64,000 nucleotides of DNA from Pelomonas paludis (GTDB taxonomy: Bacteria > Pseudomonadota > Gammaproteobacteria > Burkholderiales > Burkholderiaceae_C), in contig NZ_JBDPZD010000005.1 of the NCBI RefSeq assembly GCF_039872745.1, positions 186,001-250,000 on the forward strand, given 5' to 3'. Below the pieces are notes generated by a model that saw nothing but the letters and a program-made list of their open reading frames with translations, searched no databases and was not told the origin of the DNA. Positions 35,994-44,322 of this stretch are shown here, in pieces. Numbering within the stretch: the stretch's first letter is position 1; the number at the start of each line of letters is the position of its first letter. A program made the translations under genes and the position numbers.

Positions 35994-36042
35994 GTTGAGT
36001 GGCATTGGCAGTTGTCTGTCAAACCCCAACTGGAGGATTCCG

Positions 36043-37299
36043 ATGCTTCGTCGTTCTGCGCTCACCGCACTCAGCCTTGCCGCTGGCTCGCTCTTTGGTA
36101 CTTCTGCGTTCGCTGCTGACACCATCAAGGTCGGCGTGCTGCACTCGCTCTCCGGCACCATGGCCATTTCCGAGACGGTCCTCAAGGACACCGTGCTCAT
36201 GGCCATCGACGAGATCAACGCCAAGGGCGGCCTGCTTGGCAAGAAGCTCGAGCCGGTGGTCGTGGACCCGGCTTCCAACTGGCCGCTGTTTGCCGAAAAG
36301 GCCAAGCAGCTGATCACCCAGGACAAGGTCTCGGTGGTCTTCGGTTGCTGGACCTCGGTCAGCCGCAAGTCGGTGCTGCCGGTGTTCGAGCAAACCAATT
36401 CGCTGCTGTTCTACCCCGTCCAGTACGAGGGCGAAGAGCTGTCCAAGAACGTGTTCTACACGGGTGCCGCTCCCAACCAGCAAGCCATCCCTGCGGTTGA
36501 ATACCTGATGAGCAAGGACGGCGGCTCGGCCAAGCGCTGGGTCCTGCTGGGTACCGACTACGTCTATCCCCGCACCACCAACAAGATCCTGCGCGCCTTC
36601 CTGAAGAGCAAGGGTGTCGCTGACGCCGACATCATGGAGGACTACACCCCCTTCGGCCATGCTGACTACCAAAGCATCATCGCCAAGATCAAGAAGTTCG
36701 CCTCCGAAGGCAAGAAGACCGCCGTGGTCTCGACCATCAATGGCGACTCGAACGTGCCCTTCTACAAGGAACTGGGCAACCAGGGCCTGAAGGCGACCGA
36801 CGTGCCCGTGGTGGCCTTCTCGGTGGGTGAGGAAGAGCTGCGCGGCGTGGACACCAAGCCGCTGCAAGGCCACCTGGCCGCCTGGAACTACTTCATGTCC
36901 ATCAAGGCGCCCGCCAATGACGGCTTCGTCAAGAAGTGGAGCGACTACGCCAAGGCCAAGGGCATCGCTGGTCACAAGGACAAGCCGCTGACCAATGACC
37001 CGATGGAGGCCACCTACATCGGCATCAATATGTGGGCCCAAGCCGTCAAGAAGGCCGGCAGCACCGACACCGACAAGGTCATCGCCGCCATGGCCGGCCA
37101 GACCTTCACGGCTCCGTCGGGCATCACGTCCAAGATGGACGAGAAGAACCACCACCTGCACAAGTCGGTCTTCATCGGCGAGGTGAAGGCGGACGGCCAG
37201 TTCAACGTGGTGTGGAAGACGCCGGGCCCCGTCAAGGCCCAGCCCTGGAGCCCCTACATCCCCGAGAACAAGGGCAAGAAGGACGAGCCCGCGAAATAA
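36043..37299 (+). CDS. urtA: Urea ABC transporter substrate-binding protein
   Basis: A 418-residue periplasmic binding protein with a signal peptide (about 1-26, ending AFAAD). The mature start DTIKVGVLHSLSGTMAISET is the family signature, with the HSLSGTMA loop that recognises urea or short amides. The start is well supported by GGAGG 8 nt upstream of the ATG. It is the first gene of the urtABCDE operon, whose products take up urea at micromolar concentration. A stem-loop after its stop may raise its level over the membrane subunits. Confidence 0.95.
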   Translation: MLRRSALTALSLAAGSLFGTSAFAADTIKVGVLHSLSGTMAISETVLKDTVLMAIDEINAKGGLLGKKLEPVVVDPASNWPLFAEKAKQLITQDKVSVVFGCWTSVSRKSVLPVFEQTNSLLFYPVQYEGEELSKNVFYTGAAPNQQAIPAVEYLMSKDGGSAKRWVLLGTDYVYPRTTNKILRAFLKSKGVADADIMEDYTPFGHADYQSIIAKIKKFASEGKKTAVVSTINGDSNVPFYKELGNQGLKATDVPVVAFSVGEEELRGVDTKPLQGHLAAWNYFMSIKAPANDGFVKKWSDYAKAKGIAGHKDKPLTNDPMEATYIGINMWAQAVKKAGSTDTDKVIAAMAGQTFTAPSGITSKMDEKNHHLHKSVFIGEVKADGQFNVVWKTPGPVKAQPWSPYIPENKGKKDEPAK

Positions 37300-37340
37300 G
37301 ACCCCCCCGAGGCGCCTTCGGCGCTTCCCCCCAGGGGGCG

Positions 37341-37375
37341 CACCCAGTGGACCGGCAAAGCCGGATCCACGGGTG
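37341..37375 (+). other. Intercistronic stem-loop between urtA and urtB
   Basis: A long imperfect hairpin (arms CACCC/GGGTG, GTGGA/TCCAC, CCGGC/GCCGG, loop AAA) totals 15 paired bases with two bulges. A shorter GGCGCC-TTC-GGCGC hairpin sits just before it. Such elements stabilise the upstream transcript or act as REP-like repeats. Confidence 0.65.
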
Positions 37376-37460
37376 CCATTGAATGGGCGCCGGCACTGCG
37401 TGCGGCGTGTGGGCGGGCGTGCGCGACGTACGGCGCCCGATCTCTTTCAATCGGATTTCT

Positions 37461-38978
37461 ATGCGATCACTACTCGGCTTGCTGTTGATGCTGGCCGCTA
37501 TTTCCTGCCATGCGCTTGCGCCAGACCTTGCCGCCAAGATTGCGGTGGGCGAAAGCGACGAGCGGGTTGCGGCCCTGAATGAGGCGGTGGCCAAGGGCGA
37601 GCCGCAGTTGGCGGAGTTCCTGCACGCTTTGCAGGACGGCCGGGTGCGGGTCAAGGACGGCAAGGCGCTGATCGATGCGCCGGAGGGCGATGAGCCCATC
37701 GTCAACAACCGCATGCGCCGTGAGATCGACGCGGCGCTGGCGGGGCTGGATCTGGTGTCGCCTGACCGCGCGGTGCGGGCCAAGGCGCTGACGACGCTGC
37801 GCGACGAGGCCGACGCCTCGCGCCTGCCGATGTTTGAAAAGGCCCTGGCGGCCGAAACCGATGCTGGCTTGAAGGCGCAGCTGACCGACCTCGTCGCGGG
37901 CGCCTTGCTCACGAGTGACGACGCGGCCAAGCGCAAGCACGCGGCCGAACAGCTGACGGGCAGTGCCGACCCGGCCAAGCGCGCGATGCTGCTGGAGCGG
38001 CTCGCGAGCGAACCCGATGCCGGTGCCAAGCGGGCGATGGAGAAGGCGGCCGATGCCATCCAGTCGCGCTTGGCCTGGGGTGACCGGGCACAGCTGCTGT
38101 TCTCGGGCATCAGCCTTGGGTCCATCCTGCTGCTGGTGGCGCTGGGCCTGGCCATCACCTACGGGCTGATGGGCGTCATCAACATGGCCCACGGCGAACT
38201 GCTGATGGTGGGTGCCTATGCCACCTGGGCGGTGCAGCAGGCCTTCCGCTCGCTGGCGCCGGGGGCCTTTGACTACTACCTGGTTGTTGCCATCCCGGTG
38301 AGCTTCCTCGTCGCCGCCGCAGTGGGCGCGGCGATGGAGCGCAGCGTGATCCGCTGGCTCTACGGCCGCCCGCTCGAAACCTTGCTCGCCACCTGGGGCA
38401 TCTCGCTGATCCTGATGCAGACGGTGCGCAGCCTCTTCGGCGCGCAGAATGTGGCCGTCGAGAACCCGGCCTGGCTGTCCGGCGGCTGGGCACTGCTGCC
38501 GAACCTCACGCTGCCCTACAACCGCATCGCCATCCTCGGCTTCGCGGCCCTGGTGCTGATCGCGATGGCGCTGCTGCTGTCCAAGACCCGCCTCGGCCTG
38601 ATGGTGCGCGGCGTCACGCAGAACCGCCGCATGGCGTCCTGCGTGGGCGTCAACACAGCGCGCGTCGACACCATGGCCTTTGCACTGGGCTCGGGCATCG
38701 CCGGCCTCGCTGGTTGCGCGCTGAGCCAGATCGGCAACGTCGGCCCAGACCTCGGCCAGAGCTACATCGTCGATGCCTTCATGGTCGTGGTGCTGGGCGG
38801 TGTGGGCCAACTGGCCGGCACGGTCTACGCGGGCCTGGGCCTTGGCGTGCTGTCCAAACTGCTGGAGGGCTGGCAGGGCGCGGTGCTCGCCAAGATTGCT
38901 TTGCTGCTGCTGCTCGTCCTCGTGATCCAAAAGAAACCACAAGGCCTCTTCGCGCTCAAGGGGAGGTCGGTCGAATGA
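37461..38978 (+). CDS. urtB: Urea ABC transporter permease UrtB
   Basis: A 505-residue permease with a signal peptide (about 1-20), an extra periplasmic segment of about 180 residues rich in alpha helix (AALNEAVAKGE repeats), then the LivH-like permease. The permease has GLAITYGLMGVINMAHGE (about 225-245), a key BPD_transp_2 motif, and many TM helices to the C-terminus. The N-terminal extension is normal for UrtB. It begins 161 nt after urtA, and its end overlaps urtC by 4 nt (ATGA). Confidence 0.95.
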   Translation: MRSLLGLLLMLAAISCHALAPDLAAKIAVGESDERVAALNEAVAKGEPQLAEFLHALQDGRVRVKDGKALIDAPEGDEPIVNNRMRREIDAALAGLDLVSPDRAVRAKALTTLRDEADASRLPMFEKALAAETDAGLKAQLTDLVAGALLTSDDAAKRKHAAEQLTGSADPAKRAMLLERLASEPDAGAKRAMEKAADAIQSRLAWGDRAQLLFSGISLGSILLLVALGLAITYGLMGVINMAHGELLMVGAYATWAVQQAFRSLAPGAFDYYLVVAIPVSFLVAAAVGAAMERSVIRWLYGRPLETLLATWGISLILMQTVRSLFGAQNVAVENPAWLSGGWALLPNLTLPYNRIAILGFAALVLIAMALLLSKTRLGLMVRGVTQNRRMASCVGVNTARVDTMAFALGSGIAGLAGCALSQIGNVGPDLGQSYIVDAFMVVVLGGVGQLAGTVYAGLGLGVLSKLLEGWQGAVLAKIALLLLLVLVIQKKPQGLFALKGRSVE

Positions 38979-40021
38979 AACGCATCCTCTTGATTGCCGC
39001 GGCCCTGCTCGTCCTGCTGCTGCCGCTGCTGCACCTGATCTTCCCCGCAGGCTCGGCCCTGCACCTCAGCGAGTTCTACGTCAGCCTGCTGGGCAAGTTC
39101 CTGTGCTTTGCGATCTGCGCGCTGGCGCTGGATCTGATCTGGGGCTTCGGCGGCATCCTCAGCTTGGGCCATGGGCTGTTCTTCGCGCTCGGCGGCTACG
39201 GCATGGGCATGTACCTGATGCGCCAGATCGGGCGCGACGGGCAGTACCAATCGGACCTGCCCGACTTCATGGTCTTCCTGAACTGGAAGGAGCTGCCCTG
39301 GCACTGGGCGCTGTCCGACTCGCTGGTGGCGCAGATCCTGATCGCGCTGGCCGTGCCGGGGCTGATCGCGGCGGTGTTCGGCTACTTCGCCTTCCGCTCG
39401 CGCATCCAGGGCGTGTACTTCTCGATCATCACCCAGGCCCTGGTGGTGGCGGCCATGCTGCTCTTCTTCCGCAATGAGACGGGCTTTGGCGGCAACAACG
39501 GCTTCACCGACTTCAAGCGCATCGCGGGCTACAGCATCACCAGCCCCGGCATGCGCGTGGGCCTGTGCGTGGCCAGCGGCCTGGCCTTGATCGGCTGCTA
39601 CCTGCTGGCGCAGTTCCTCACGCGAAGCCGCTGGGGCCGATTGCTGCAGGCCATCCGCGACGCCGAGGGTCGTGTGCGCTTCATGGGCTATGACCCCGTG
39701 GCCTACAAGCTCAGCGCCTATGTGATCTCGGCCCTGATGTGCGCGTTGGCGGGCATCCTCTACGTGCCCCAGGTCGGCATCATCAACCCGAGCGAGATGA
39801 GCCCTGCGGCCAGCATCGAGATGGCCATCTGGGCGGCCGTGGGCGGGCGTGGCACCTTGATCGGGCCGGTGCTGGGCGCCTTCTTCGTCAACGGCACCAA
39901 GTCGGTCTTCACCGTCTGGTGGCCCGAGGGCTGGCTCTACATCTTGGGCGCGCTCTTCATTGCCGTCACGCTGTTCCTGCCCACGGGACTGATCGGCCTC
40001 ATCAAGCGGGTGAAAGCATGA
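38975..40021 (+). CDS. urtC: Urea ABC transporter permease UrtC
   Basis: A 348-residue LivM-type permease, with conserved DLIWGFGGILSLGHGLFFALGG (about 50-72) and about nine TM helices. It is the second membrane subunit of the urea importer. The ATG overlaps the urtB stop, with GGGAGG upstream. Its end overlaps the urtD ATG (ATGA). Confidence 0.95.
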   Translation: MKRILLIAAALLVLLLPLLHLIFPAGSALHLSEFYVSLLGKFLCFAICALALDLIWGFGGILSLGHGLFFALGGYGMGMYLMRQIGRDGQYQSDLPDFMVFLNWKELPWHWALSDSLVAQILIALAVPGLIAAVFGYFAFRSRIQGVYFSIITQALVVAAMLLFFRNETGFGGNNGFTDFKRIAGYSITSPGMRVGLCVASGLALIGCYLLAQFLTRSRWGRLLQAIRDAEGRVRFMGYDPVAYKLSAYVISALMCALAGILYVPQVGIINPSEMSPAASIEMAIWAAVGGRGTLIGPVLGAFFVNGTKSVFTVWWPEGWLYILGALFIAVTLFLPTGLIGLIKRVKA

Positions 40022-40851
40022 CCCCCGAGCTGCTCGAACAAGGCTCCGTCAGCCGGGAGCGCATGCTGACCCAGCATGCCACCAGCGGCGAGCCCATCTT
40101 CAACCAGGGCGTGGCCCTGTACGTCGAAGACCTCAAGGTCAGCTTCGACGGCTTCCAGGCGCTGGGCGGTTTGTCCTTCACCGTTGGCGTGGGCGAGCTG
40201 CGCTGCATCATCGGCCCCAATGGCGCTGGCAAGACCACCATGATGGATTGCCTGACCGGCAAGACCCGGCCCGACAGCGGCCGCATCTACTTCGGCAGCA
40301 ACCTGGACCTGCGCCGCATGAGCGAGACCAACATCGCGCGCTCAGGCATCGGCCGCAAGTTCCAGAAGCCCACGGTCTTCGAGGCCCTCACCGTCTACGA
40401 GAACCTGGAGCTGGCCTTGGCCGGCGACCGCCGCGCCCGCTTTGCCATGCGTGCCCGGCTCTCGGCCGACCAGCGCCAGCGCCTCGACGAAGTGCTAGCC
40501 ACCGTCCACCTCAAGGACGAGCGCGACCGGACTGCGGGCTTGCTCAGCCATGGCCAGAAGCAGTGGCTGGAGATCGGCATGCTGCTCGCGCAGGACCCCA
40601 AGCTCCTGCTGCTGGATGAACCCGTGGCCGGCATGACCGACGAAGAGACCGAGCGCACCGCCGAACTCTTCCTGAGCCTCGAGGGCAAGCACTCCCTGGT
40701 CGTCGTCGAGCACGACATGAGCTTTGTAGGCACGCTCGCGGGCCAGCACCGCACCGTTACCTGCCTGCACCAGGGCAAGGTGCTGGCGGAGGGCACCATG
40801 GCTGCCGTTCAATCCGACGAACAAGTGATCGAGGTCTATCTTGGCCGATGA
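40018..40851 (+). CDS. urtD: Urea ABC transporter ATP-binding protein UrtD
   Basis: A 277-residue LivG-type ATPase with Walker A GPNGAGKTT (about 66-74), signature LLSHGQKQWLEIG (an SHG variant of LSGG) and Walker B LLLLDEPVAGM (about 197-207). The N-terminal 35 residues are not conserved. The ATG at 40018 overlaps the urtC stop (ATGA). It pairs with UrtE as one of two unlike ATPases. Confidence 0.95.
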   Translation: MTPELLEQGSVSRERMLTQHATSGEPIFNQGVALYVEDLKVSFDGFQALGGLSFTVGVGELRCIIGPNGAGKTTMMDCLTGKTRPDSGRIYFGSNLDLRRMSETNIARSGIGRKFQKPTVFEALTVYENLELALAGDRRARFAMRARLSADQRQRLDEVLATVHLKDERDRTAGLLSHGQKQWLEIGMLLAQDPKLLLLDEPVAGMTDEETERTAELFLSLEGKHSLVVVEHDMSFVGTLAGQHRTVTCLHQGKVLAEGTMAAVQSDEQVIEVYLGR

Positions 40852-41545
40852 AGTTCTCAAAGTAGAGGGCCTGCAACAGCACTACGGCGGCTCGCACATC
40901 CTGCGCGGGCTCGACTTCACGCTCAAGGCGGGCGAGGTCACGGTGGTGCTGGGCCGCAATGGCGTGGGCAAGACGACCCTGCTCAAGAGCTTGATGGGCG
41001 TCGTGCCCGTCACCTCGGGCCGTATCGAACTCGGCGGCGTGGACGTCACCAAGCTCAAGTCGCACGAGCGGGTGCGGGCCGGCTTTGGCTACGTGCCGCA
41101 GGGGCGCGAGATCTTTGGCCGCCTCTCGGTGATGGAGAACCTGGAGATGGGCCTGGCCAGCAAGCCGGCCAGCACACCGCTGCCGGGCGAGATCTTCGAG
41201 CTCTTCCCGGTGCTCAAGCAGATGCAGGGCCGGCGCGGGGGCGACCTCTCGGGTGGCCAACAGCAGCAGCTGGCCATCGGCCGGGCGCTGGCCGCTGGGC
41301 CCAAGGTGCTGTTGCTCGACGAGCCCACCGAAGGCATCCAGCCCAATGTCATCAAGGACATCGGCAAGGTCATCAAGCACCTAGCCCACGACAAGGGCCT
41401 GGCGGTGTTGCTGGTCGAGCAGTTCTACGACTTTGCCGCCGAGCTGGCTGACCAGTACCTGCTGATGCAGCGTGGCGAGATCGTCGCCCGCGGTCGCGGT
41501 GCGGACATGGAGCTTGATGGCGTGCGCGAGAAGCTAGCGCTTTGA
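40841..41545 (+). CDS. urtE: Urea ABC transporter ATP-binding protein UrtE
   Basis: A 234-residue LivF-type ATPase with Walker A GRNGVGKTT (about 37-45), signature LSGGQQQQLAIGR (about 137-149) and Walker B LLLDEPTEGI (about 157-166). The start appears to be TTG at 40841, inside the urtD 3' end: no in-frame ATG or GTG begins the conserved MADEVLKVEGL region, so translation is coupled to urtD and initiates poorly. It is the last urt gene; no urease genes lie in the window. Its 3' end overlaps the convergent VanZ gene by 12 nt. Confidence 0.94.
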   Translation: MADEVLKVEGLQQHYGGSHILRGLDFTLKAGEVTVVLGRNGVGKTTLLKSLMGVVPVTSGRIELGGVDVTKLKSHERVRAGFGYVPQGREIFGRLSVMENLEMGLASKPASTPLPGEIFELFPVLKQMQGRRGGDLSGGQQQQLAIGRALAAGPKVLLLDEPTEGIQPNVIKDIGKVIKHLAHDKGLAVLLVEQFYDFAAELADQYLLMQRGEIVARGRGADMELDGVREKLAL

Positions 41546-41908
41546 TGCGAAGCGGCGCGTCAGCGCCACCACCGCGAGGCCCAGCAGGGCTCCGGCCATG
41601 TCAGCCACCACGTCCTGCCAATCCGCCTCGCGCGGCGGCAGGAAGTGCTGGGCGATCTCGATGCCGATGCCATAGGCCAGCAGCACGCCAAGCAACTGCA
41701 GCCATTGGCGGGGCTGGCGCCAGTACGCCTGGACGCTGACCCAGGCAAGGCTGCCAAATGCCAGCAGGTGGTTGGACTTGTCCCAGCCCGTGGAGAGGCC
41801 CTCGGGAGGTTTGGGCGTCAAGGCCAGCGCGGTGATGGCCAGGTAGAGCAGCGCCAGCAGCGCCCGCCAGACCGGCCGCAGCCGGGCGTCTTCCAGACGA
41901 TGAAGCAT
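41534..41908 (-). CDS. VanZ-like membrane protein
   Basis: A 124-residue inner-membrane protein with about four TM segments and the VanZ-like core DKSNHLLAFGSLAWVSVQAY, then QHFLPPREADWQDVVADMAGALLG. The VanZ-like family includes a teicoplanin-resistance protein of unclear mechanism; this is not evidence of antibiotic resistance. It converges on urtE and is followed 1 nt away by the patatin-like gene upstream on the same strand, so the two may be co-transcribed. Confidence 0.85.
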   Translation of the reverse strand: MLHRLEDARLRPVWRALLALLYLAITALALTPKPPEGLSTGWDKSNHLLAFGSLAWVSVQAYWRQPRQWLQLLGVLLAYGIGIEIAQHFLPPREADWQDVVADMAGALLGLAVVALTRRFASKR

Positions 41909-41909
41909 C

Positions 41910-44189
41910 TCAATGCATCAGGTTGAACCACTGCCGCGCCTGCTTCAGGTGGGCGCTGAGCTGGGCTTGGGCCGGCTGGCCCCAGGGGTCGTCGGCGCGG
42001 GTGGTTTCGGTCAGGGCGGCGTCGATCTGCTCGCGCGAGCTGGCATTGAGCATCCAGTTCATCGACGGGTCACGGCGGTCCTTGAACTTGGGCAGTCGCA
42101 GCTCGGCCACGCGGCCACAGCCACCGACACGCTTGATCAGCTCCAGCTGTGAGTCGAGCGCGCGCGCGCCATTGCTGGCCAGGATGCCGGCCGGCGGCGC
42201 CACCATCTCGGGCAGGCCCATGCTGGTGGCGCGGCGGCGGCCCGGGTCCACCGGCGGGATGTTGTTGCCGCGCGGGGCATCCCGGCAGAGCCAGTCGTCG
42301 GCGCGGGCCGGCGTGTTGACCAGCAGCACCAGGCGCAGGCGACGGCGGTCCAGCACCTGGCTGCAATCGTCCTCGGGCTTGCAGTCGCGCAGCAGGCCAC
42401 TGGTCTCCAGCTCGCGCAGCACGTCCAGCAGCGCCAGCGTGCCGCTGGACTCGACGTAGCCGCCGTCACCCAGGTGGTCCCAAGTGCCGCCGTCGTCAAA
42501 GGCGTCGCCGTCGTGGTGCGGTGTCTTGAGCCGCACCGTGCCGGCCGGGCTGATGTAGGGGAAACGGGCGCTGTTGTGCACGGCCTGGGCCAGGCTCAGG
42601 TTGTCCACGTCCAGGTCCAGCGTGCCGTCCAGCAGGTCGATGCCATCGGCCTCGTGCAGGCGGAAGTGGGTCTGGTAGACGCGTTGTCCGCGTGTCAGCG
42701 CAGCGGTATTGAGCGACAGCAGGGGCAGCCAGCCGTTGCTGCGAGCCATCTCGCCGGTCAGGGCCGTGAAGGGCGCGGCGAACGGGTTGGGGGCCGGCGT
42801 CTTGGCGGCGCAGCGCAGCGCCAGCTGGCGGTCCCAGTCGCGCTGCCAGACCTCTTCCAGCCCCAGCGAGCGGTCCCAGCCCTGGAAGTCGATGGGCAGG
42901 AAGCGCTGCACGAGGTCGGGGTAGAGCATCAGGCCCACGGGCGCGGCCAGGTGGTCTTGGCCGGTGAAGGCGCGGGTGAGCTTCCAGGGCGAGCAAGCGG
43001 CGGCATCGGCCGCACGGCGTCTGGCGTCGAGGGCCGCGACAAAGGTGCTGGCACCCAGCGCACCGCCGGAGGTGCCACTGATGGTGAACACCGAATCGGC
43101 GAAGTTGACGTTCTCCTGCTCGCCCAGCTCCTGCAGGCGCGCCAGGGCCGCGCTGCCCCAGTAGGCGGCACGCGAGGCGCCGCCCGCCACGGCCACCAGC
43201 ACCAGCGGCCGCTTGCCGTCGGCACCGGGCCCGGCCAGCCACTGCTGCAGCCACACGTCCACACCCAGGCGTGGCGCGTTGGCGGTGACTGTGCCTGGGC
43301 CTGCGCGGCCCACGATGTGGTTGTCGTTCAGCGGGGCAAAGAGGACGAAGAGCACCAGGGGCAGCGGCGTCAGCGGCACGCGCAGATAGACCTTGGGCAG
43401 GTAGGTCAGCACCACGGCGCCAAACACCACCCAACTGCCCAGCGCAAACAGCACCAGTGCCGGCGCGCCCAAGGCACGCGCAGTGCCTTCAGGCCACCAC
43501 AGCAGGGCGCTGAACAGCACCCACTGCAGCCCCAGGGTCAAGGTCAGCAGGCCGCGCGAGAGATTGGTCAGCCTGTCTTCACGTGCCAGGTCGGCCACCG
43601 CCTGCGCGCGGGTCTCCAGGGCCAGCGCGCGATACAGCCAGGACTGCTCGGGCAGCCGCTGCAGCCACACACGCCGTTTGATGGCAAACAGCAGCAGGGC
43701 TGCCGTGATCAAGAGCAGCACCGCGCCCACCCAGCGCTCGCCGTGCACGGTCAGGAAGAAGCCCGCCACCGGCAGCCCACCCAGCGGGATCAGCGCGCGC
43801 GGCATCCAGCGGCGCAGCTGCTCGGCAAAGCGCTTGTGCACGCATTCGCCCAAGGTGTCGGCCTTGAAGCGCCGGTCCAGCAGCAGGCGGCAGGTGTACC
43901 AGGCCAGCAGCAGCCACAGGCCAAAGGCGACGAACAAGGACAGCGGCTGGCCCCAATGCGCATCCAGGGCCAGCAAGGCCTCCTGCGCCTGCGGCACGCT
44001 CACCAGGAAGAGCATGCCCGCCACCACCACGCCCACCGGGAAGGCGCACAGCCACAGCGCGCGGGCGAGGTAGAGCAGCCGGGGGACGTCGCCCTCGGCA
44101 CCGCCCCCACCCATGCGTGGCGGTTCGTCAGCGGGTGGCGCTGATGGCGGGGGTTTGTCGTGCGGGGGGTAGACCACGGGAATCAGCAT
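41910..44189 (-). CDS. Membrane-anchored patatin-like phospholipase
   Basis: A 759-residue protein with a proline-rich cytosolic start, about seven TM helices (about 37-300), then a soluble patatin-type hydrolase. The nucleophile elbow GTSGG is at about 370 (FTISGTSGGALGAS) and the catalytic Asp is in the DGG motif at about 572 (LGDGGYVESSG). An oxyanion-type glycine-rich loop (AVAGGASRAAYWG) precedes it. The activity would be lipid acyl hydrolysis; the substrate is unknown. A 7 bp palindrome covers its start codon region. It shares the minus strand with the VanZ-like gene, 1 nt apart. Confidence 0.82.
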   Translation of the reverse strand: MLIPVVYPPHDKPPPSAPPADEPPRMGGGGAEGDVPRLLYLARALWLCAFPVGVVVAGMLFLVSVPQAQEALLALDAHWGQPLSLFVAFGLWLLLAWYTCRLLLDRRFKADTLGECVHKRFAEQLRRWMPRALIPLGGLPVAGFFLTVHGERWVGAVLLLITAALLLFAIKRRVWLQRLPEQSWLYRALALETRAQAVADLAREDRLTNLSRGLLTLTLGLQWVLFSALLWWPEGTARALGAPALVLFALGSWVVFGAVVLTYLPKVYLRVPLTPLPLVLFVLFAPLNDNHIVGRAGPGTVTANAPRLGVDVWLQQWLAGPGADGKRPLVLVAVAGGASRAAYWGSAALARLQELGEQENVNFADSVFTISGTSGGALGASTFVAALDARRRAADAAACSPWKLTRAFTGQDHLAAPVGLMLYPDLVQRFLPIDFQGWDRSLGLEEVWQRDWDRQLALRCAAKTPAPNPFAAPFTALTGEMARSNGWLPLLSLNTAALTRGQRVYQTHFRLHEADGIDLLDGTLDLDVDNLSLAQAVHNSARFPYISPAGTVRLKTPHHDGDAFDDGGTWDHLGDGGYVESSGTLALLDVLRELETSGLLRDCKPEDDCSQVLDRRRLRLVLLVNTPARADDWLCRDAPRGNNIPPVDPGRRRATSMGLPEMVAPPAGILASNGARALDSQLELIKRVGGCGRVAELRLPKFKDRRDPSMNWMLNASSREQIDAALTETTRADDPWGQPAQAQLSAHLKQARQWFNLMH

Positions 44190-44200
44190 GCCCGCATGCT
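44185..44200. promoter_or_regulatory. Inverted repeat at the patatin-like gene start
   Basis: AGCATGC-CC-GCATGCT gives 7 bp arms around the start codon at 44187-44189. It could bind a repressor or be a chance GCATGC pair. Confidence 0.35.
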
Positions 44201-44281
44201 AGCTGCGGACCCGCCGGCCTGGCGCCGAAATCGGGCCGCAGCCTGTCACGGCAGGGACAAGACCGCGCCGGAGCCCACTCC

Positions 44282-44287
44282 TAGAAT
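44282..44287 (+). promoter_or_regulatory. Possible -10 element of the beta-oxidation operon
   Basis: TAGAAT (five of six consensus bases) lies 5 nt before the palindromic operator, so a repressor bound there would block transcription. The -35 is not clear. Confidence 0.45.
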
Positions 44288-44292
44288 GAATC

Positions 44293-44304
44293 GAACGATC
44301 GTTC
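44293..44304. promoter_or_regulatory. Palindromic operator (TetR type) upstream of fad genes
   Basis: GAACGATCGTTC is a perfect 12 bp palindrome 19 nt before the first fad gene, immediately after the likely -10. TetR-family repressors control fatty-acid degradation in many proteobacteria, so this is a plausible site; no regulator gene is adjacent. Confidence 0.7.
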
Positions 44305-44322
44305 TTTTTTGTCAGGACGCCC

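Noticed and set aside
37383..37460. Longer urtB start at 37383
   Set aside because: It would cross the hairpin region and precede the signal peptide that begins at 37461.
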